The notes under the pieces: generated by a model
What the model saw: only the letters and a program-made list of their open reading frames with translations
Database searches by the model: none
What the model was told of the DNA's origin: nothing
Assembly (NCBI GenBank): GCA_024233875.1
Contig: JACKPB010000002.1
Location: forward strand, 62,001 to 126,000
DNA length: 64,000 bases
DNA from: Leptospiraceae bacterium
GTDB taxonomy: Bacteria; Spirochaetota; Leptospiria; Leptospirales; Leptospiraceae
Direction of reading: 5' to 3'
Shown: in pieces, positions 45,025 to 53,809 of the stretch
How the letters are laid out: the number at the start of each line of letters is the position of its first letter
How positions within the stretch are numbered: position 1 is the stretch's first letter
Program-made: the position numbers and the translations under genes

Positions 45025-45270
45025 TCAAAGTTCTTTTAAAAAATCCATTTTCCCGATGTCATCAGGCGAAAAATTGATGATGGGTATCCCTTCTTTTCTG
45101 CATATCTCTAAGAATTCGTTGATATCCTGTCCGGTAATGTCCATGGCTTCAGCGATGGATATCCTCTTCTCCCGAAACAAAGAAAGAGCTAATTGCAGTT
45201 TCATCTCCCCTATGAGTCCTGCGAGATCCGACTCTGAAAATCTCTCGGGTAAATTGATCGATATTTGCAT
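45025..45270 (-). CDS. UPF0175-like small protein, possible antitoxin
   Basis: The start at 45270 (81 aa) follows AAAGGAGC, unlike the longer frame. The body LALSLFREKRISIAEAMDITGQDINEFLEICR, read here as short segments (LALSLFREKRIS, EAMDITGQDINEF), matches UPF0175 proteins, which often precede a PIN-type (DUF3368) toxin gene. No toxin gene follows; the next gene is the pseudo-cyclase 66 bp downstream. An orphan antitoxin or a repurposed DNA-binding protein. Confidence 0.75.
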   Translation of the reverse strand: MQISINLPERFSESDLAGLIGEMKLQLALSLFREKRISIAEAMDITGQDINEFLEICRKEGIPIINFSPDDIGKMDFLKEL

Positions 45271-45439
45271 AGTTGCTCCTTTTGGGGTCATTCTTTCTTA
45301 TTGCTTCAAAATTTGCTTTCCCTTACATCCGGGACGGTAGGAGTTTCCTAATGATTATCCCCTCCCGGCTACAAATTCTTTAGAAAATACTACCACTGTA
45401 GACAGAAATCATTGCGGTTTTCTGCTTATGGCATGCAGC

Positions 45440-45513
45440 CATTTTCTGGTAAATTCTACTCTGAATGCACTAATTCTTCAGAAAATGACTACAAGATTAG
45501 ACAATCTCTAATC
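45440..45513. repeat. inverted-repeat cluster in spacer, next to copy C
   Basis: CATTTTCTG (45440-45448) pairs with CAGAAAATG (45479-45487), and GATTAG/CTAATC (45495-45513) follows. A degenerate match (AGAAAATGGCTAC) is seen inside copy E near 47391, so this probably belongs to the same repeat family or an older copy. Confidence 0.45.
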
Positions 45514-45661
45514 ACCAACAATCAATTCTTTTTCACTAATAGATCTATAAAAATAGGGATTTGGGGACGATGAGTCCTTGGTTGGTTGAGCCCGGTCGAA
45601 CCATTGCCGAAAGGCTCCCTTTCATTATCCCCACCTTTTGCACAAAATGCGTAAGGTGAGT
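45505..45661 (+). repeat. dispersed repeat element, copy C
   Basis: About 157 bp; left edge uncertain, right edge TGCGTAAGGTGAGT (45648-45661). Hairpins correspond to those of copy B: shortened GGAC/GTCC (45565-45577), GAAAGG/CCTTTC with CTC loop (45609-45623) and CACCTT/AAGGTG (45632-45658). It shares TTTCACTAATAGATC with copy D. Non-coding. Confidence 0.65.
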
Positions 45662-45737
45662 CACTAACTAAAAATGTCTGAGAAGAGAGTGAACAAGAAG
45701 TAAGAAGAGGGACATTGAGTCCCTCAATGAAATTTGA

Positions 45738-46865
45738 TTAAAAAGTTATGACAATAGTCTCATTGATCGCAGAACCATCAATTGTTCCTGTGATCGTGAT
45801 CGTATATTTCCCTGCGTATTTCCCAGTGGAGCTATCGAGGGTATAATCAGAAACTCCTTTGTAAACCAGATTAGAAATCACAACATTGGAGGCAGACTGA
45901 CCATTCATCGTAATACTCAAACCGGTTGAGCTGGATGTACTTTCATATGTACCGGTGTAAGTGGCAGTAGTCCCTGAATAGGCGTATTGAAACGATGAGC
46001 TTGAGTTGAAAGTGAGGTTTCCGGAAATCTTAGCAGTTAGATAGGAGGCCAGATAGTCTGAGTAATAAGCTTGAATTGTTGCACATTCATTTTTAGTTAA
46101 ATTTGTCCCATTGTATTTCTTGTACAGAGCCATTACTTTATAAATGTCACCATAAATTGTCCCATAATCTGTGAAGACGATCGTACCTTTATTGATAGAG
46201 CTATTATTATAAGTACCGGTGGAGGAATTGGATGCATTTTTTGTTTTTAACTCACCATTTGAAAAGGTAGCACTTCCCTGAATATTGCTAGGTTTAGTAA
46301 GTCCAAAGATTTCGTAATAATTGTACATTGTAACATTGCAAGTGACTGTTGGAGTAGTTGTAGCAGCTTTCATATCGGTAGTAGTTGTGGTGAAATTGTA
46401 ACCTTTCACTGTTCCACTATATGTATATACAGAGTATCCGTCAGCATCCGTCGTAGCAGTGCTCCATGCAGTTAGTCTGAGATTTTCTCTTGACTTTTCT
46501 TTATTTGTTGCTTCGATTTTTTTCATCATAAGAGATTTCACAGACGCTTTGGAAATAGCTGAATCTTTTCCGAATCGAAGGACATTATTGATCGCCATCA
46601 ACTCCTCACTCTGGAGTGAATTTTGAGTGAAACTGGATGCATTCGAAGCTGAAGCAGTAGAGCTGGATATACTGGATATTGAACTGGATACAGCACTTGC
46701 TTTCCCGACCGGAGTGCTGAGATTGGTTGTATTGTCAGCCGCTGATGTAGAAACTGAGGATGAATTCAGCAGGGCAAGAGCAGCTAGAGTTGTGTTGTTA
46801 TCGGTCTCTTTTTTGGAACAATTCAAAAAAAGAGCGCTTATCAAAATAGTGTAGAGAAGTTTCAT
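45738..46865 (-). CDS. Ser/Thr/Asn-rich surface lipoprotein
   Basis: 375 aa. Signal peptide with lipobox LFLNC (Cys16), then about 70 residues dominated by Ser, Thr, Ala and Asn, then a mostly beta domain with several TGTYESTSSS- and SGNLTFN-like strands. Composition fits an outer-surface lipoprotein; no family recognised. Flanked on both sides by repeat-rich spacers, a common setting for surface antigens that move or recombine. Confidence 0.72.
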   Translation of the reverse strand: MKLLYTILISALFLNCSKKETDNNTTLAALALLNSSSVSTSAADNTTNLSTPVGKASAVSSSISSISSSTASASNASSFTQNSLQSEELMAINNVLRFGKDSAISKASVKSLMMKKIEATNKEKSRENLRLTAWSTATTDADGYSVYTYSGTVKGYNFTTTTTDMKAATTTPTVTCNVTMYNYYEIFGLTKPSNIQGSATFSNGELKTKNASNSSTGTYNNSSINKGTIVFTDYGTIYGDIYKVMALYKKYNGTNLTKNECATIQAYYSDYLASYLTAKISGNLTFNSSSSFQYAYSGTTATYTGTYESTSSSTGLSITMNGQSASNVVISNLVYKGVSDYTLDSSTGKYAGKYTITITGTIDGSAINETIVITF

Positions 46866-47008
46866 AAGGGAATCCTGAGTTTTAGATTAGAATAATAGAT
46901 CTATATTTATACATTTATGTCAAACAAAATTAATAAAAAATTAATATGTTTAGTTTCCTAATTATCATTGTACATTTCCGGGGTATACTCCAAGAAAATT
47001 AAGAATTA

Positions 47009-47180
47009 GCTCACCTTACACAATTTTTTATTATTCTGAACATTTTAATTTTTTTTATACAGAGCCATCTTTCACTAATAGATCAATAAAAATAGAGGTT
47101 TTGGGATGATGAGTCCACAATTTGCCGAATGGTTCCTTTTCATTATTCGCAATTTTCGCACGAAAAACAAAAGGCGAGAA
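47009..47180 (+). repeat. dispersed repeat element, copy D
   Basis: About 172 bp from GCTCACCTTACACA (47009-47022) to AAAGGCGAG (47170-47178). It keeps the TTTCACTAATAGATC and GATGAGTCC segments of copy C, but hairpin 2 is interrupted and the right end is decayed. An older copy. Confidence 0.6.
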
Positions 47181-47282
47181 ATTAATTAAAATTATTCTAA
47201 ATATACTTAGACGAATATAATCTTAAGGTTTGACGACGTACAATAGAAATAGATTCGTACATCAATTCATTTTTATAATTAT

Positions 47283-47472
47283 AATAAATCTACAAAATTT
47301 GGGCACGAGAATGATGGATTCCCAAGTCGCTGCAAGGCTTCCTATAGTCATTTTCATAAAGAAATCAGCTAGAAAATGGCTACATACCGTATTAGAAAAA
47401 GTGTAATTATTTATGAGAATTGGGATAAGACTCCACTCAACTTTCCCATGAAGTAAGTAAGGTGGGCTAACT
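47283..47472 (+). repeat. dispersed repeat element, degenerate copy E
   Basis: Contains TTGGG/CCCAA (47299-47325, long loop), AAGTCGCTGCAAGGCTTCC matching the middle hairpin region, the CATTTTC/GAAAATG pair and a second GGGATAAGACTCC segment ending GTAAGGTGGGC (47457-47467). It may be two overlapping copies or an insertion into one. Confidence 0.45.
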
Positions 47473-47551
47473 TATTCTCTAGCTATAGATTGGACTAAAA
47501 ACGTTTGAATGAATGGAAAATATACTTTAGATTTCTCTTGGGGAGTATTCA

Positions 47552-48217
47552 TTGGCAAAAATGAATGTGTATTTTAAATTTCTATCAATTTTTTTCTTTA
47601 TTTTAGCCTGCAACCCCACTCCAAATTCGATGAAAAAGGTCTTAAATAAATTACAAAAATCAGTTGTTGCCATTTCCATCAATGAAGCAGGGAAAGAAAA
47701 AGAATGGATAGCTAGTGGTTTCTATATTTCTAAGTCAGGTCATATCCTCACCTGTGCCCACCCCTTTTACGGGAAAGAAAACGTACGTACTTCAAAATCT
47801 GATGAAATCTTGCCCATCGTTGCAGAAAGCAAGAGATTGGATCTTGTCCTTTTGAAATCGAATTCAGGAGGGGAAGATTGGATCTCAACAGAAGATTTTG
47901 AGGAAGGTGAGTATGGTGAGTCCGTCTACTCTATGGGTTCTCCTTATGGAGAGAAGGAATCATTTTTCACTGCGATTGTATCCAAACCCTATGCCTTTGG
48001 AGGAGATCCTACCGAACCTGATCTCCAGTACTTACAGGTAGACAAGGTTTTTCTTCCCGGTTTTTCAGGTGCACCTATCTTGAATACAAGGGGAAAATTT
48101 TTGGGTGTGGCCAGACATCAAAGGGTTCTTTTGGAATCGAAACAATCCGGTCTGGGGTATGCAATCAGACCGGAAGTAGTCAAGGTATTCCTTGAGAAGT
48201 ATATGAAGGAAGAATAG
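47552..48217 (+). CDS. trypsin-like serine protease lipoprotein
   Basis: 221 aa. TTG start chosen because GGGGAG lies 6 bp ahead; an ATG 9 bp later is the alternative. Lipobox ILAC (Cys20). A chymotrypsin-fold domain follows with H70 (LTCAHPF), D97 (RLDLVLL) and S172 (PGFSGAP), a complete triad. No PDZ domain. Unlike the Deg pair at 60 kb it is short and anchored. Function likely periplasmic or surface proteolysis. Preceded by the repeat-rich spacer. Confidence 0.85.
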   Translation: MAKMNVYFKFLSIFFFILACNPTPNSMKKVLNKLQKSVVAISINEAGKEKEWIASGFYISKSGHILTCAHPFYGKENVRTSKSDEILPIVAESKRLDLVLLKSNSGGEDWISTEDFEEGEYGESVYSMGSPYGEKESFFTAIVSKPYAFGGDPTEPDLQYLQVDKVFLPGFSGAPILNTRGKFLGVARHQRVLLESKQSGLGYAIRPEVVKVFLEKYMKEE

Positions 48218-48257
48218 ATTCAGTCTAGACAGACAAGATAGTGTCTCAACTATACCC

Positions 48258-48301
48258 TAGATCGAAAGCACGATCGTAGTGATCGTTTCAAATTCGATCT
48301 A
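48258..48301. terminator. nested hairpin between convergent genes
   Basis: TAGATCGAA (48258-48266) pairs with TTCGATCTA (48293-48301), enclosing ACGATC/GATCGT (48270-48286). The outer arm contains the stop codon of the aquaporin gene. No T-run on either strand, so it is a probable but atypical terminator. Confidence 0.5.
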
Positions 48302-49021
48302 AAGTCCTATCAATATCGCCGCTACTGAGGATCCCAGAAGTGGTCCCAATAAGGGAACAGGTGCATAGCTCCAATTCGAGTTTCCTTTGCCGGGGATGGG
48401 GAGTAAAAAATGAGCGATTCTCGGCCCGAGATCTCTCGCGGGATTGATTGCATATCCGGTTGTTCCCCCCATGGAGAGACCCAGGCTCCAGACCAAAATC
48501 CCTACCAGAAATGTACCCACATGAGATTCCAAGCCCGGATTCCCGGAATAGAAAATCGAATGCAATCCGAGCATGAGAAGAAAGGTTCCCAAAAACTCAC
48601 TAAAAAAGTTAGACATCCTATGATCGATGGCGGGATCTGTGGAGAAAACTGCGAGAATAGTACCCGGATCATGAGCTTCTTTCCAATGCGGTAGAAAATG
48701 CAGGTACACAAATATCGCACCCAAAAATGCTCCGAGAACCTGAGCTGATACATAGGGAAGGAGTTTTGAAAAATCAGAACTCAAAATAGCAAATCCTAAA
48801 GTAACCGCCGGATTGAGATGAGCATCAGCACTCCCGAAAGCTTTGGCTACAAAGACTCCCATGGTCACAGCGAATGCCCAACCCGCTGTGATCACTATCC
48901 AACCCGAACCCTTGGACTTGGATCTCTCCAGTAAGGTTCCTGCCACTACCCCATCTCCCAAAAGGATGAGGACGAATGTTCCTAAAAATTCTCCAAAAAA
49001 TGGTGATGTGAGACTGGTCAT
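48299..49021 (-). CDS. aquaglyceroporin / glycerol uptake facilitator (MIP family)
   Basis: 240 aa, six helices plus the two half-helices carrying NPA boxes: LNPAVT (NPA 70-72) and INPARDLGPR. The Asp in ARDLGPR after the second box is typical of the glycerol-conducting branch. It conducts glycerol or small polyols across the inner membrane. No glycerol kinase gene is nearby. Monocistronic. Confidence 0.92.
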   Translation of the reverse strand: MTSLTSPFFGEFLGTFVLILLGDGVVAGTLLERSKSKGSGWIVITAGWAFAVTMGVFVAKAFGSADAHLNPAVTLGFAILSSDFSKLLPYVSAQVLGAFLGAIFVYLHFLPHWKEAHDPGTILAVFSTDPAIDHRMSNFFSEFLGTFLLMLGLHSIFYSGNPGLESHVGTFLVGILVWSLGLSMGGTTGYAINPARDLGPRIAHFLLPIPGKGNSNWSYAPVPLLGPLLGSSVAAILIGL

Positions 49022-49215
49022 CGATCCCCCTATTCATTTCGGAAATGAGTTTTGTCAGAAATTTCTTTCTGTATAGTATATTTTTATTCTCTAGAATTTT
49101 TATTTTTAAGATTAGGAATTTCTTTTGTCCGGGCTCCTCTCAAGTTTAGAAAAAAGAGAAGAGAAAATCAACTGAAACCGAATCCCTTCTCCTCAATCTG
49201 GAGTGTAGTGTAAGA

Positions 49216-50031
49216 TCAATCAAAACTATACCGACTGCATCTTTCTGCAGACATCGCTGTATTGCAGGGAATGGGAAGATTGTTTTGTCCATTAGCCGGT
49301 TTGGTACAAATTATGAGTCTACGGTTTCCTTCTCCGCAATTTCCCAGATTGATGATTTGATTTCCATTTCCCATCCAATCTGAAGGACTTCCGTTGAGTG
49401 GGTCTATAGAACAACGATCTCCAACAACACAGGCAAAATAAAAACTCAAACCGGGGGGATTCTGAGGGAAAGAGATATGAACAGTCAGATTGTTAGGTGC
49501 CATTCCCGATATTCGGGTGTATCTTCCTTCTCTTGCTCCTGACCTCAGATCTGTTTGTCCCTGTCGGAAACGTATGGTTTCATTCAGTAACGGTATTTCG
49601 GGAGGGGGAGGAAGAACTACATTGAATTCCACTTTTCTACATTTTTCTTTATTTGCGGAGCCTTTGATACAGACCTGAATAGAATTGGGTCCCGATATAT
49701 TGTCATACCCGGCAAAAAATTTTGGTGTCTCCTGCCACCCGGGATAGTGAGGTGTGGATCGATATCTATATCCTGTTCGACCTTCCGGAAATGCATAGAC
49801 GAGCAAATCTTTTTTTCCGTTTAGAGTCAGGACTCCGGACTTGTAGTCTTCATCAACTCCCACTACATGAATTCTTCCGATGCAGGGCTCCGATACAGAG
49901 CAGGTAACATTTGGATTAGAAATTCCCTCCGTTTGAATACCGGGGCGCTTGGGTTTGACATTCACATTTTTTATCTGAGCAAACAAAAAACCCGGGAAAA
50001 AAATTAAAATTAGAATGAATATATGTTTCAT
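49216..50031 (-). CDS. exported Cys-rich hypothetical protein
   Basis: 271 aa; signal peptide ending LFA-Q (residue 19/20). The mature protein has about ten Cys residues (CSVSEPCIG, CIKGSANKEKC, CVVGDRCS, CGEGNRR, CTKP, CNTAMSAERC) that suggest disulfides, and a PPPPEIP hinge. No family recognised. Preceded by nothing in close operon, so alone. Confidence 0.7.
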   Translation of the reverse strand: MKHIFILILIFFPGFLFAQIKNVNVKPKRPGIQTEGISNPNVTCSVSEPCIGRIHVVGVDEDYKSGVLTLNGKKDLLVYAFPEGRTGYRYRSTPHYPGWQETPKFFAGYDNISGPNSIQVCIKGSANKEKCRKVEFNVVLPPPPEIPLLNETIRFRQGQTDLRSGAREGRYTRISGMAPNNLTVHISFPQNPPGLSFYFACVVGDRCSIDPLNGSPSDWMGNGNQIINLGNCGEGNRRLIICTKPANGQNNLPIPCNTAMSAERCSRYSFD

Positions 50032-50149
50032 AAATATCTCCTGAATAGAGTGGAGACAGATTTAATTCAGGCTGGAAAAAAATCCAGTCATTCTTTACGA
50101 ATATCGTATATACGAATTTTCTAAAGTTTTACGTCTATCGGAAAAAGTA

Positions 50150-50782
50150 TCAGACCATACTCAGGAAAAGATTCCCATTCAACTGAAATGCGTAAATGGC
50201 TTCTTCGACCAGGTTTTGTTTTTCTGAGTCATTCAGGTCCAAACTGTTGAGAATTTCCCTAAAGTTTTTTTTGAATCCGGGGATATCTTTTATATCAAAT
50301 CTATAGAAATGATCTCCGACGCCTTCTTCTAAATGAAATTGTTTCCTGAGAATTCGAGCGAGCATTTGACCACCCGAAAGATCACCCAAATAACGAACAT
50401 ATAAATGTGAAACCAGAAATAGAACATTGGTTTCATAGATCAAATCCAGGTGATTCAGATACTCCCGGGTCGCATCTGTAATACGAAAATTATGATTTTC
50501 TTTATTAAAATATTCTATATCCAATTGTAGAGCTTTTGTGCGAAATAGCTCAGGAATATAAAATCTGCCTAAGTTAGGATGATTTTTCAATTCTTCCAGT
50601 TTGCTTTCTAAACTTTCATAGATAGCCTGGAGGTTTCTCAAGTAGAGTGCATAGTCAGAGCTATGAAGTTTACCTCCGACAAAGGAGGTCATGAAAGGTG
50701 AACCTTCAATTTCTGAATGAACACGGGAGGTCCCATCTTTGAGTAAGGAGGAGAGGTTTTGATTTTGGTTAGAGTCTATCAT
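50150..50782 (-). CDS. heme oxygenase
   Basis: 210 aa. Proximal heme ligand His22 in RVHSEIE; the distal-helix signature YVRYLGDLSGGQ at about 134-145. It cleaves heme to biliverdin, CO and iron, feeding iron to the cell. Leptospira are known to need a heme oxygenase to use heme iron. A stable hairpin (50794-50818) lies just upstream, after the aconitase gene; no good ribosome site is visible. Confidence 0.92.
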   Translation of the reverse strand: MIDSNQNQNLSSLLKDGTSRVHSEIEGSPFMTSFVGGKLHSSDYALYLRNLQAIYESLESKLEELKNHPNLGRFYIPELFRTKALQLDIEYFNKENHNFRITDATREYLNHLDLIYETNVLFLVSHLYVRYLGDLSGGQMLARILRKQFHLEEGVGDHFYRFDIKDIPGFKKNFREILNSLDLNDSEKQNLVEEAIYAFQLNGNLFLSMV

Positions 50783-50793
50783 GAGTTTTCTAA

Positions 50794-50818
50794 GACCTAC
50801 CCCGAACCGGGATAGGTC
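50794..50818 (-). promoter_or_regulatory. stable stem-loop between aconitase and heme oxygenase genes
   Basis: GACCTA/TAGGTC closes CCCG/CGGG around an AAC loop (50794-50818), with one C-A mismatch. It ends 12 bp upstream of the heme oxygenase ATG and 13 bp after the aconitase stop. No T-run on the minus strand, so it may be a processing or attenuation element, not a simple terminator. Confidence 0.55.
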
Positions 50819-50830
50819 CTATTTTAGTTC

Positions 50831-53098
50831 TTAACTTTTTTGTAGCTTTTTGATGAGATTCAAAGCTCCACCCGCTTTGAACCATTCGATCTGATTCGCA
50901 TTGTACGTGTGGTTGGCTTTGATTTCATCTTTAGAGCCGTCTTTGTGATTCAAAACGATGGTGAGGGGAACTCCTTCTGCAAATGAAGTGAGTCCGAGGA
51001 TATCAATCTCATCGTCTTCCTGAACCTTATTGTAGTCTTCTTTATTGGCAAAGGTCAGAGCCAACATACCCTGCTTCTTGAGATTTGTTTCATGGATTCT
51101 CGCGAAAGAACGAACCAGGATAGCTCTCACTCCCAAATGTCTCGGTTCCATTGCCGCATGTTCTCTTGAAGAACCTTCACCGTAATTCTCATCCCCTACA
51201 ACTATCGATCCAATCTTCTGGGCTTTGTAAGCTCTCTGTGTTCCGGGAACAGTGTCATACGCACCCGTAAGTTGATTCTTCACAGTATTTGTTTTCTCAT
51301 TGAAAAAGTTTACCGCACCAATGAGGAGGTTGTTGGAAATATTGTCCAGATGCCCTCTGTATTTCAACCAGGGTCCTGCCATAGAAATGTGATCTGTAGT
51401 ACACTTCCCTTTGGCTTTGATCAGAAGTTTCAATCCTTTGATATCTGACTTTTCCCATTCCGCAAAACTATCGAGAAGCTGAAGTCTATCTGATTTGGGA
51501 TCAACAAGAACCTGAACTCCCGAACCATCTTCTGCCGGTGCAACAAACCCTGCATCTTTGACTTCAAAACCTTTTGCGGGAAGTTCTTCTCCCACAGGTG
51601 GATCCAGTTTTACCTGCTTACCATCTTTGGAGGTCAGAGTATCTTTCATAGGATTGAAAGTCAGATCTCCCGAAATAGCAAACGCAGTCACAATCTCAGG
51701 CGATGCCACAAAGGCATGAGTGTTTGGATTTCCATCATTTCTGGCTGCAAAGTTTCTATTGAAGGAAGTGATGATGGAATTGGGTCGTTTGTTGTCATCG
51801 ATCTTACGATTCCACTGACCGATACACTGACCGCAGGCATTGGCCAGAACCTGACCACCGATAGAATCAAAGACTTTTGTCAGTCCATCTCTTTCAATAG
51901 TGTATCTCACCTGTTCGGAACCCGGTGTGATGTAGTATTCGGCTTTTACTTCGAGATTCTTCTCGCCAGCCTGCTTTGCCACACTTACAGCTCTTGTGAT
52001 GTCTTCATAGGAGGAATTTGTACAGGAACCGATGAGACCGGCTTCCAATCTTGCGGGATAGCCTTTTTCCTTAACAGCTTCAGCAAATTTCGAAAGAGGC
52101 CATGCCAGATCAGGAGTGAAGGGTCCGTTGATATGGGGTTCCAGTTCTGATAAATTGATCTCAATGACCTGATCAAAATAATCATTGGGATTGTCATACA
52201 CTTCTTTGTCTCCACGGAGATGTTCTTTGATTCCATCAGCCAGACCTGCTACATCAGCTCTTCCGGTTGATTTCAAATAGGCAGACATCTTTTCATCATA
52301 AGAAAAAATAGATGTAGTAGCACCGATCTCGGCACCCATGTTGCAGATGGTTCCTTTCCCTGTGCAGGAAATGGAATCAGCTCCTTCTCCGAAATATTCG
52401 ACGATAGCTCCCGTTCCCCCTTTGACAGTAAGGATACCGGCTACTTTGAGTATCACATCCTTGGCGGATGCCCAACCATTCAATTTTCCGGTAAGTTTGA
52501 TACCGATGATTTTTGGAAATTTCAATTCCCAGGGGAGACCTGCCATAACGTCCATGGCATCAGCTCCACCCACTCCGATCGCAACCATACCCAGACCACC
52601 GGCATTGACTGTATGAGAGTCAGTTCCGATCATCATTCCGCCGGGGAAAGCGTAGTTTTCTAAGATCACCTGGTGAATGATCCCGGCACCCGGTTTCCAG
52701 AATCCGATCCCATATTTGTTGGATACTGAAGCGAGGAAATCATAGACCTCTTTATTGGTGACATTGGCATTGTTTAGATCCTTGGAAGCTCCTTCCTGGG
52801 CTACAATGAGGTGGTCACAATGGACTGTGGATGGGACGGCAACTTTTTTTCTGCCGGCCTGCATGAATTGCAAAAGTGCCATTTGGGCGGTCGCATCCTG
52901 CATAGCCACTCGATCGGGAGCGAATTCTACGTAATCGGCTCCTCGTTTGAATGCTCTCATATCTTTTGTTTCCCAGAGATGGGAATACAGAATTTTTTCA
53001 GTTAGAGTTAGAGGCTTTCCTACCACTTTTTTTGCAGCGGCTACCCTTTCACCCATCCTGGCGTATGTATTTTTTATCATTTCTATATCGAACGCCAT
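50831..53098 (-). CDS. acn: aconitate hydratase
   Basis: 755 aa, cytoplasmic/mitochondrial-type aconitase. [4Fe-4S] ligands are visible in GSCTNSS and GQCIGQW segments; the C-terminal swivel domain contains GEGSSREHAA, the substrate-binding loop. Converts citrate to isocitrate in the TCA cycle. GGAGG lies 4-5 bp before the ATG. Its neighbour downstream, heme oxygenase, also relates to iron. Confidence 0.95.
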   Translation of the reverse strand: MAFDIEMIKNTYARMGERVAAAKKVVGKPLTLTEKILYSHLWETKDMRAFKRGADYVEFAPDRVAMQDATAQMALLQFMQAGRKKVAVPSTVHCDHLIVAQEGASKDLNNANVTNKEVYDFLASVSNKYGIGFWKPGAGIIHQVILENYAFPGGMMIGTDSHTVNAGGLGMVAIGVGGADAMDVMAGLPWELKFPKIIGIKLTGKLNGWASAKDVILKVAGILTVKGGTGAIVEYFGEGADSISCTGKGTICNMGAEIGATTSIFSYDEKMSAYLKSTGRADVAGLADGIKEHLRGDKEVYDNPNDYFDQVIEINLSELEPHINGPFTPDLAWPLSKFAEAVKEKGYPARLEAGLIGSCTNSSYEDITRAVSVAKQAGEKNLEVKAEYYITPGSEQVRYTIERDGLTKVFDSIGGQVLANACGQCIGQWNRKIDDNKRPNSIITSFNRNFAARNDGNPNTHAFVASPEIVTAFAISGDLTFNPMKDTLTSKDGKQVKLDPPVGEELPAKGFEVKDAGFVAPAEDGSGVQVLVDPKSDRLQLLDSFAEWEKSDIKGLKLLIKAKGKCTTDHISMAGPWLKYRGHLDNISNNLLIGAVNFFNEKTNTVKNQLTGAYDTVPGTQRAYKAQKIGSIVVGDENYGEGSSREHAAMEPRHLGVRAILVRSFARIHETNLKKQGMLALTFANKEDYNKVQEDDEIDILGLTSFAEGVPLTIVLNHKDGSKDEIKANHTYNANQIEWFKAGGALNLIKKLQKS

Positions 53099-53809
53099 TT
53101 TTCCTCCTGTTGCGTCTAGACATTCTAACGGTGAATCTGGAACCTAGGTTTCATCGGATTCTCAAATTCTCAATATTTAATTGAAAATCTATGAAAAAAT
53201 TTAGGAATTTCAATTCTTCTCAGAGACTGACCCAAAGAGAGGAGACTTTTGAGAGGGTTCAAAAAAGAAAATGCGGGAAGAGACGTAATGAGTTTCCATT
53301 ATTTAGTATCCAGGCGAATCCTGAGGAAAGGTAGATTCCCTGAAAGTTCTTAGGGAGAATTTTAGGTTGGGTAAACTTTACTTTTCCCCCTTCATAGGGT
53401 TTGAGCAATCTTTTGGATTTAGGGTGAGTCTGTACTTCCCTTTGCCCGGAATAAAGTCATCGGACTGAACAACTTCTTTCGAAATAAAAAAAATACGTTC
53501 AGGAAAGGTTGTCTCACGGGGATCAATTTATATATATAGATCTAGCGAAATAGAAGTGTTCCGGTTTGAGATCTGAAAGACTCCCCCGTTTTCCTTATAC
53601 ATGGCTTTCGGGCGAAGACACTCATCCTTTCAGCAAATCTGAATTTGGGATAAATCCGACCCCAAAAGTACCGCATCATTTTTTAAACGTGAGGTGGCAA
53701 ATCTGAGAAAAATACCCAAAATGCTTGCTAAAATTTATCCTTTTTTCAAGTTGTAAAGAAAGAATTTTAATAAATAAAGTGAAATAAATTTTAGTTTTAG
53801 AGAGGGACT
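53099..53809. other. 711-bp intergenic region
   Basis: Between the divergent aconitase and aldo-keto reductase genes. I found no gene, repeat copy or strong hairpin; several short frames lack start sites. It must hold two promoters, which I cannot place with confidence. Confidence 0.5.

Larger units (their letters stand above)
46866..47551. other. 686-bp repeat-rich spacer
   Basis: Very AT-rich, no reading frame of note. It contains copies D and E of the dispersed repeat (listed separately); the rest shows short A/T runs only. It lies between two divergent genes (lipoprotein, serine protease), so their promoters must be in or beside the repeats. Confidence 0.5.

Noticed and set aside
45560..45610. 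CGATGAGTCC and CGAAC in copy C resemble a hammerhead ribozyme core
   Set aside because: The CUGA and GAAA parts of the core are not present and in copy B the same segment is simply the GTCCCC side of a perfect hairpin; the resemblance comes from decay of that hairpin.
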